DNA from: Micrococcaceae bacterium UBA6021
GTDB lineage: Bacteria; Actinomycetota; Actinomycetes; Actinomycetales; Micrococcaceae
Reading direction: 5' to 3'
Assembly: GCA_002427975.1 (NCBI GenBank)
Contig: DIZT01000330.1
Span: 1 to 10,679 of the forward strand
DNA length: 10,679 nt
Under the pieces are notes generated by a model, which did not search any database, was not told where the DNA came from, and saw nothing but the letters and a program-made list of their open reading frames with translations. Made by a program: the position numbers and the translations under genes. Of the stretch, positions 7,002 to 10,679 are shown piece by piece (within the stretch, counting starts at the first letter, position 1; every line of letters starts with the position of its first letter).

Positions 7002-8093
7002 TTACAAAACCGGTCTGCCGGCGAGCAGTTCGGTCAGCACATCAGCGGCGGAGTCATGCCGGATCAGTGCGGTGGCCTGTCCCGCCCACAGCGACATAAG
7101 TTCTGTGTTGCCCTGGGCGGCGGCCTCCGCCCGGAAGCGGCCGGTGAGCCAGTTCTGGGCGGGGAACGGGGCTATTACGGCCCCCGCGAGGTTGGCCTCT
7201 GCCAGGTCGGCAATGATGCGGTTGGGGATGCCGCGGGCCAGCCGTCCGCTGAGGGCACGTGTAAGCACCGTTTCGCGCGCGGCAGGGCTGTGGAGGACTG
7301 CACGGTAGGCCGGAACTGCCGCGGATTCCCGCGTAGCGAGGAAGGCCGTGCCCACCTGCACCGCGTCCGCGCCGAGTGCCAAGGCGGCGGCGTAACCGCG
7401 GCGGTCCGCGATGCCGCCGGCGGCAATCACCGGAATGCTGACGGCGTCAACCACCTGCGGAACCAGGGCAAAAGTTCCAATGAGGGACTCCTCGGCGGGC
7501 TTCAGGAACGAGACGCGGTGGCCGCCGGATTCCATGCCGCTGGCAACCACGGCATCCACGCCGCCTGCTTCCAGGGCAATGGCTTCCGCCACGGTGGTGG
7601 CGGTGCCAACCACCACGATTCCACGCCGGTGCGCCTCCTCAACCAGCTCCGGAGCGGGTACGCCGAACACAAAGCTGACGACGGCGGGACCCGCCTCCAG
7701 AGTTGCCTCCACCTGCTCTTCGTAGTCGGGAAGGTAGCGGTCCGGCATCTGCGGAAGCGGCAGGCCCAGTTCGTCAAAGTAGGGCTTGAGGGTTGCGACG
7801 TAGTGATCGAAATCGGGCTGGGGGAGCGACGTGGTTTCGTCACCGGTGGGAAACCAGAGATTGAGGGCGAACGGCTTCGACGTTGCCCTTTTGAGTTCAG
7901 CTGCTGTGTTCCGGATGGCGTCTGCCCCGTAACCGTACAGGCCGTAAGAACCCAGCCCGCCGCCGTCGCTCACGGCTGCTGTCAGCTCCACGGACGAGAC
8001 GCCGCCGAAAGGACCGAGGACCACGGGAACGTCCGTACCGAACAGGTTCGTGATGCGGTTTGGCTTGCCGGAGGTGGGGTGTGCGGGCGTCAT
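7002..8093 (-). CDS. Nitronate monooxygenase-like FMN oxidoreductase
   Basis: A 363-residue TIM-barrel flavoprotein of the nitronate monooxygenase / 2-nitropropane dioxygenase family, which uses FMN and oxygen to oxidise alkyl nitronates such as propionate 3-nitronate. The length is typical. Family signatures are the N-terminal PVVLGPFGGVSS, the catalytic-His motif GMESGGH (H192), the FMN phosphate-binding segments AAGGIADRRG (224-233) and GADAVQVGT (241-249), and the FLATRES loop that follows. Related members include enoyl-ACP reductase FabK and other NAD(P)H-linked flavin enzymes, so the substrate is not certain. No signal peptide is visible, so it is cytosolic. ATG 8093 has GAGGAG seven bases upstream. 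It is 85 bases downstream of the micro-ORF and 70 bases upstream of the 453-residue gene, on the same strand. Confidence 0.93.
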   Translation of the reverse strand: MTPAHPTSGKPNRITNLFGTDVPVVLGPFGGVSSVELTAAVSDGGGLGSYGLYGYGADAIRNTAAELKRATSKPFALNLWFPTGDETTSLPQPDFDHYVATLKPYFDELGLPLPQMPDRYLPDYEEQVEATLEAGPAVVSFVFGVPAPELVEEAHRRGIVVVGTATTVAEAIALEAGGVDAVVASGMESGGHRVSFLKPAEESLIGTFALVPQVVDAVSIPVIAAGGIADRRGYAAALALGADAVQVGTAFLATRESAAVPAYRAVLHSPAARETVLTRALSGRLARGIPNRIIADLAEANLAGAVIAPFPAQNWLTGRFRAEAAAQGNTELMSLWAGQATALIRHDSAADVLTELLAGRPVL

Positions 8094-8148
8094 GTGGTGG
8101 CTCCTCGAGGTCTCGGGTGGCTTCAGGACCTAGTCTGGCAGTGCTTGT

Positions 8149-8177
8149 TCCCGCGCCCCAAACTACGGGCCGCGGGA
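8149..8177 (-). terminator. GC-rich stem-loop after the micro-ORF
   Basis: TCCCGCG (8149-8155) pairs with CGCGGGA (8171-8177), with further C/G pairing possible inside. It starts one base past the micro-ORF stop on the minus strand and precedes the flavoprotein gene. No U tract follows. It may be a U-less terminator or a processing structure between the two transcription units. Confidence 0.45.
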
Positions 8178-8178
8178 G

Positions 8179-8235
8179 TCAGTCCGTTTCCGGGCCGGAG
8201 CAGTAGGGGCAGTCGTCCGGGCAGGTGTCGGTCAC
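8179..8235 (-). CDS. Possible 18-residue cysteine-containing micro-ORF
   Basis: A GTG start at 8235 overlaps the TGA of the upstream gene as GTGA, the classic arrangement for translational coupling, and GGGAG lies six bases before it. The predicted peptide is MTDTCPDDCPYCSGPETD with GTG read as Met. It is acidic, and its three cysteines (CPDDCPYC, a CxxxCxxC spacing) could bind zinc or another metal or be redox-active. The stop is followed at once by a stem-loop. Start signal, overlap and terminator together argue for a real gene, but a sequence this short can arise by chance and conservation was not checked. Confidence 0.5.
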   Translation of the reverse strand: MTDTCPDDCPYCSGPETD

Positions 8236-8450
8236 GGCTGGCTCCCGGTGAGTTCGAAGCCGTCGCCGACATGGAAGAGCCTGCGGCCGCCCACGGGCGT
8301 CCTGACCCAGACGGTCTCGCCGTCCGCTGTCCTGGTGTCCACCTCGCCGGAGTACTCGGTATTGCCGTTCCGGCTGAGCACCACGGTGTCTCCCGCCTGG
8401 ACGTCCTCCCATATACCGGGGGCTTTGACGCGATTCGTCCTTGAAGTCAC
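8232..8450 (-). CDS. Small protein of unknown function, 72 aa
   Basis: The predicted protein looks like a small beta-rich fold: WEDVQAGDTVVLSRNG, YSGEVDTRTADGETVWVRTP and RRLFHVGDGFEL alternate hydrophobic and polar residues with turns. It has no signal peptide or membrane segment. The GTG at 8450 has AAGGA about six bases upstream. Its stop overlaps the GTG of the micro-ORF by four bases (GTGA). It is divergent from the 114-residue gene at 8651. I do not recognise the family. Confidence 0.72.
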   Translation of the reverse strand: MTSRTNRVKAPGIWEDVQAGDTVVLSRNGNTEYSGEVDTRTADGETVWVRTPVGGRRLFHVGDGFELTGSQP

Positions 8451-8650
8451 GGTTGTTCCTTATGTCTAGTGCGTGCCCGGCAGGCTAGCGGGTCCGACTT
8501 CATCCAACACGAACGGCTCCCGCCGGCTCAATGGAGGAATTGACCAGCCTTGCCGCTGGTGTTTGTGCAGGCATCCAGTGGGCTATGTACCGCGACTTGG
8601 GGCAGGACTAAACTGCTGGCGTAAGTCGCCAACTATCTCAGGAGAACAGC
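8451..8650. promoter_or_regulatory. Divergent intergenic region with possible promoter and leader hairpin
   Basis: This 200-base region separates the minus-strand 72-residue gene from the plus-strand 114-residue gene and should hold both promoters. On the plus strand TAAACT (8609-8614) resembles a -10 element, without a convincing -35 at 17 bases. TGGCG (8617-8621) and CGCCA (8627-8631) form a 5-bp inverted repeat around TAAGT just before the ribosome binding site AGGAG (8640-8644). It could be a small leader hairpin or an operator. No clear minus-strand promoter was found. Confidence 0.35.
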
Positions 8651-8995
8651 ATGAACTACTCAGGGACTGGCAACGAGAAAGCCACCCCGGCCAACGAGCT
8701 CAACAGGACCCACGTAGGGCAGACTGTCAGCTTCGAGCCGGATGAGTTCACTTTGGTGTTCGGGAAAATCGCGGCCATTGCGCGCAAGGAAGGCAGCGTG
8801 ACCGTCGCGCTGCAGGGAGTGGAAGGAAGCGGTGGCCTGCAATCGAGCTACAGCATTCCGGGGAGCCAGCACGTGTACTTGCAGCCGGACATGCTCACCA
8901 ACACCGAATCCACCCTTAAGGACCTCTTCGGGAAGGTTCAGGAGAACCTGCGCGGAAGCGGCCACAAGGGCGAGGACAAAACAGACAAGCTCTAA
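8651..8995 (+). CDS. Small protein of unknown function, 114 aa
   Basis: A soluble 114-residue protein. Residues about 20-80 alternate in a beta-like pattern (THVGQTVSFEPDEFTLVFGKI, SVTVALQGVEG, HVYLQPD). A short amphipathic helix (STLKDLFGKVQENLRG) and a charged tail (HKGEDKTDKL) follow. It has no signal peptide or membrane segment. ATG 8651 is well supported by AGGAG with seven bases spacing. It is the only complete plus-strand gene in the window, and the stop is followed within three bases by a 14-bp tandem repeat and an integrase remnant. It may be cargo left by a mobile element or an ordinary chromosomal gene. Function unknown. Confidence 0.8.
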   Translation: MNYSGTGNEKATPANELNRTHVGQTVSFEPDEFTLVFGKIAAIARKEGSVTVALQGVEGSGGLQSSYSIPGSQHVYLQPDMLTNTESTLKDLFGKVQENLRGSGHKGEDKTDKL

Positions 8996-8997
8996 CT

Positions 8998-9031
8998 GTT
9001 CGGCTCTGACCGTTCGGCTTTGACTGTTCGG
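8998..9031. repeat. 14-bp tandem repeat, about 2.4 copies
   Basis: GTTCGGCTCTGACC (8998-9011), GTTCGGCTTTGACT (9012-9025) and the start of a third copy GTTCGG (9026-9031) follow one another exactly. It begins two bases after the stop of the 114-residue gene and ends where the integrase remnant begins. It could be a slippage product at a deletion junction or a set of recombinase or protein binding sites. Confidence 0.75.
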
Positions 9032-9032
9032 G

Positions 9033-9104
9033 ACCTACGCCGACCTGTTTCCAGATGACCTCGACGCCGTCGCCGTCCCTCTCGATGCCGCTGCACTACA
9101 ACAG
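9033..9104 (+). pseudogene. C-terminal remnant of a tyrosine integrase
   Basis: Read on the plus strand from 9033, the sequence gives TYADLFPDDLDAVAVPLDAA followed by LQQ. This matches the segment around and after the active-site tyrosine in actinobacterial phage-type integrases (typically LDTYADLF-DDLDAVA). Nothing else of the integrase remains: an in-frame TGA lies at 9021-9023, and the 14-bp repeat and a different gene take the place of the catalytic domain. The frame stays open to a TGA in the tRNA region but loses family resemblance after about 9105. The fragment lies 95 bases from the 3' end of a tRNA-Ser gene, where integrase genes of integrative elements usually sit. It is therefore read as a deletion scar of such an element. 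Confidence 0.65.
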
Positions 9105-9143
9105 GTTGGTTGCGCTCAAAGTGCGCTCACGGGACTGAATTAC

Positions 9144-9192
9144 AAAAAGCGAAGGCGTCTACTTCGCTGTGTTATCTACGAAGTAGACGCCT
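9144..9192 (-). terminator. Rho-independent terminator of tRNA-Ser
   Basis: AGGCGTCTACTTCG (9153-9166) and CGAAGTAGACGCCT (9179-9192) form a perfect 14-bp stem with a 12-base loop. On the minus strand it is followed by TCGCTTTTTG, whose T run lies at 9144-9148. The stem starts seven bases past the CCA end of tRNA-Ser, so this terminates the tRNA transcript. Confidence 0.85.
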
Positions 9193-9199
9193 ACTCACT

Positions 9200-9289
9200 T
9201 GGCGGTGACGGTGGGATTTGAACCCACGTTGGCTTTGACACCAAACAACATTTCGAGTGTTGCACCTTCGGCCGCTCGGACACGTCACC
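9200..9289 (-). tRNA. tRNA-Ser(CGA)
   Basis: A 90-base class II tRNA read on the minus strand. The acceptor stem is GGTGACG (5') with CGTCACC (3'), the discriminator is G and CCA is encoded. The anticodon stem-loop is CAACA-CTCGAAA-TGTTG, so the anticodon is CGA and reads UCG serine codons. A long variable arm (TTGG…CCAA) and the T arm with GTTCAAATC support tRNA-Ser. It lies next to the integrase remnant, so its 3' end may once have been an integration site; the tRNA itself is intact. Confidence 0.96.
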
Positions 9290-9630
9290 AACCTGAATAG
9301 GGTACCGGAGCAAGGCTCACATCCCCAAAACGGCGTATCCCCCCGCCAAGGCACGAGCAGTGACTCAAGCCTCAAACGCCTGGCGCCGGTGGTACTTGAA
9401 CGTGTCTCTGCGGCTCCCGCGCTGACGCAGCCGGGTCCGCTGGGGATGGCCCAAGGGATCTCTGATTCAGATGTGCTGGGCCGGAAAGCCGCGAAGTGCT
9501 TGGCCTGCGTTCGCGGAGGTGGCAAGGCTGGAGGCGGGGATCCCCGGCTTAGGTCTTCCAGGTCCCAGAGTTATGCACATAGACATGCATCTAGGCCGTT
9601 TTTGTCTGACCCCACTGGGATGATTTGAGT
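9290..9630. other. Intergenic region between tRNA-Ser and the DUF222 gene
   Basis: This 341-base stretch holds the possible tRNA promoter at its left end and must hold the promoter of the DUF222 gene at its right end. I see no convincing gene on either strand; the open frames lack family resemblance and ribosome binding sites. TTATGCACA at 9571-9579 matches the DnaA-box consensus TTATNCACA, but it stands alone. The 30 bases before the DUF222 start (TTTTTGTCTGACCCCACTGG followed by GATGATTTGAGT) resemble leaders I recall upstream of other DUF222/HNH genes; this is from memory and was not checked. Confidence 0.5.
9299..9328 (-). promoter_or_regulatory. Possible promoter of tRNA-Ser
   Basis: On the minus strand TTGGGG (complement of 9323-9328) and TACCCT (complement of 9299-9304) are 18 bases apart, resembling -35 and -10 elements. 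The -10 lies nine bases before the mature tRNA 5' end, which would give a leader of a few bases. The -35 is a poor match. Confidence 0.35.
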
Positions 9631-10679
9631 ATGGATAGCAGAGCAGCTGTGGCGACGGCGGAGGGTCTTGCGGCGTCTTTCGCTGAGCTTGCTGTTGTGC
9701 TCCGTGGCGGGGGCGAAACCTCGGGTGCCTGGGATGCTGATCCGCTGCGCCGGAGGGCCGATATTGCCTTGGAGACCTTGGCGGAAGTCGCCCGCTCGGA
9801 AGCCAAGATGGCTGCCCTGAAGGTTCACGCGGCAGCTTATTATGCCGAGGCTGCCCAGACTCTTGCGGGTCCTGCCGAGTCCCCGCAGGAGCACCGCGGG
9901 CAGGAGATGGCCGTGGTTGCTGAGGTCGCGTGTGTCCTGACCGTGAGCGAACGCACCGCTTCAGCCCTTCTCGCCGAATCCCATGAGCTGACCAGCAATC
10001 TGCCGCTGACGCTGGCTGCTTTGCAGGCCGGGTCGATGTCGTGGCAGCACGCCCGGGTCATGGTCGACGAAACCGCCAACCTCGACAGACCAGCAGCGGC
10101 GGCGTTGGAGGCGCATTTCCTGGACCGTGACGCGCCGAACCCCGCACGGGGCTGCCCGGCCGGGGAGCTGGTCGCGTCCCGGTTCCGTCACAAGGCGCGG
10201 ACGTGGCGGGAGCGGCATCATCCGGTCAGCATCGAAAAACGCCACGCCCGCGGCATGGCAGACCGCAGGCTCGAATATCGGCCGGACCGGGACGGCATGG
10301 CCTGGCTCTCCGCCTATCTTCCCGCCGATACTGCAGCGGGGATCTGGGAACGGACCACCACCGTAGCCCGCGCCCTCCAAGGACCCGACGAGCCCCGGCC
10401 CCTCAGCCAACTCCGCGCAGACGTGGCGGCCACCTGGCTCCTCAGCAACAACATCGCCGGCGGCGGAACCGGTGGCATGACAGGAGTGCCTGGCCGCATA
10501 GCAGGCGAAATGTCAGTCGCCATGCCCGACGGCATGGCTGTGGGTGACGTTATTCCGTCTCCGAGGGCGCAGGTGTTGGTCACGGTTCCGGTGTTGTCGC
10601 TGCTGGGTCTCACGGATGAGCCGGCCACCCTGGACGGGTACGGGCCGATCCCGCCGTCCATGGCCCGGCAACTGATCGC
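9631..10679 (+). CDS. DUF222 (13E12-repeat type) protein, N-terminal part, probable HNH endonuclease family
   Basis: The first 349 residues of a DUF222 protein, open at the right edge of the window. The helical N-terminal half contains LQAGSMSWQHARVMVDETA (131-149). The family hallmark follows: DGMAWLSAYLPADTAAGIWER (221-241), then RPLSQLRADVAATWLL (256-271), then VLVTVPVLSLLGL. Such proteins are multicopy in Arthrobacter and mycobacteria and usually end in an HNH nuclease domain with an H-N-H metal-binding motif, which would lie beyond this window. DNA cleavage is therefore expected but not seen. ATG 9631 was chosen because the similarity starts soon after; its ribosome binding site is weak. 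Codon choice changes within the gene: T/G-ending codons dominate the start and the stretch after about 10540, C-ending codons the part between about 10300 and 10540. Confidence 0.88.
   Translation, partial: MDSRAAVATAEGLAASFAELAVVLRGGGETSGAWDADPLRRRADIALETLAEVARSEAKMAALKVHAAAYYAEAAQTLAGPAESPQEHRGQEMAVVAEVACVLTVSERTASALLAESHELTSNLPLTLAALQAGSMSWQHARVMVDETANLDRPAAAALEAHFLDRDAPNPARGCPAGELVASRFRHKARTWRERHHPVSIEKRHARGMADRRLEYRPDRDGMAWLSAYLPADTAAGIWERTTTVARALQGPDEPRPLSQLRADVAATWLLSNNIAGGGTGGMTGVPGRIAGEMSVAMPDGMAVGDVIPSPRAQVLVTVPVLSLLGLTDEPATLDGYGPIPPSMARQLI

Noticed and set aside
6795..8444. A 549-codon plus-strand open frame
   Set aside because: It runs antisense through the flavoprotein gene, which has clear family motifs and a good start. 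The antisense product has no recognisable domain; long antisense frames are common in GC-rich DNA.
9105..9220. Continuation of the integrase frame through the terminator and into the tRNA gene
   Set aside because: The frame is open, but the residues after about 9105 show no resemblance to integrase tails, and the DNA is explained by the terminator and the tRNA.
1..10679. CRISPR array, toxin-antitoxin pair or known defence cassette
   Set aside because: No regularly spaced repeats, Cas-like proteins or recognisable toxin or antitoxin domains were seen. Lhr and DUF222 proteins alone do not make a defence system.

Overview
The window is high-GC DNA with dense, mostly minus-strand genes. Gene content fits an Actinobacterium, most likely Arthrobacter/Pseudarthrobacter or a near relative (Micrococcaceae). 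The pointers are an Lhr-type helicase, a DUF4232 lipoprotein, a YcnI-type copper protein, a DUF222 (13E12-type) gene, and frequent GTG/TTG starts. The genus is inferred from gene content and was not tested. The first 19 bases are not genomic: they match the Nextera transposase mosaic end, so position 20 is a contig edge carrying untrimmed adapter.

Layout, left to right. (1) 20-1700, minus: N-terminal ~560 residues of an Lhr-family DEAD/DEAH helicase, cut by the contig edge. (2) 1757-3256, minus: FAD-dependent oxidoreductase with a C-terminal Rieske [2Fe-2S] domain. (3) 3299-3931, minus: DUF4232 lipoprotein. (4) 4035-4784, minus: secreted, membrane-anchored YcnI/DUF1775 protein, with a perfect 14-bp stem-loop just past its stop and a 7-bp hairpin just before its ribosome binding site. 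(5) 4871-5509, minus: histidine-containing multi-pass membrane protein directly upstream of ycnI, probably working with it in copper handling. (6) 5570-6931, minus: 453-residue protein of unknown function with a TTG start and a short internal repeat. (7) 7002-8093, minus: nitronate monooxygenase-like flavoprotein. (8) 8232-8450 and 8179-8235, minus: a 72-residue protein and a translationally coupled 18-residue cysteine-containing micro-ORF. (9) 8651-8995, plus: 114-residue unknown protein. (10) 8998-9110: a 14-bp tandem repeat followed by the last coding scrap of a tyrosine integrase. (11) 9200-9289, minus: tRNA-Ser(CGA) with its own terminator. (12) 9631-10679, plus: DUF222 protein, cut by the right edge before any HNH domain.

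Most of the window is ordinary chromosomal housekeeping and accessory metabolism. The part that stands out is 8.2-9.3 kb. There, small uncharacterised genes, a direct repeat, an integrase C-terminal remnant and a tRNA-Ser gene lie together, as expected at the scar of an integrative element. The ycnI pair with its leader hairpin is the other place where sequence structure suggests regulation. I did not find a clearly new multi-gene system.
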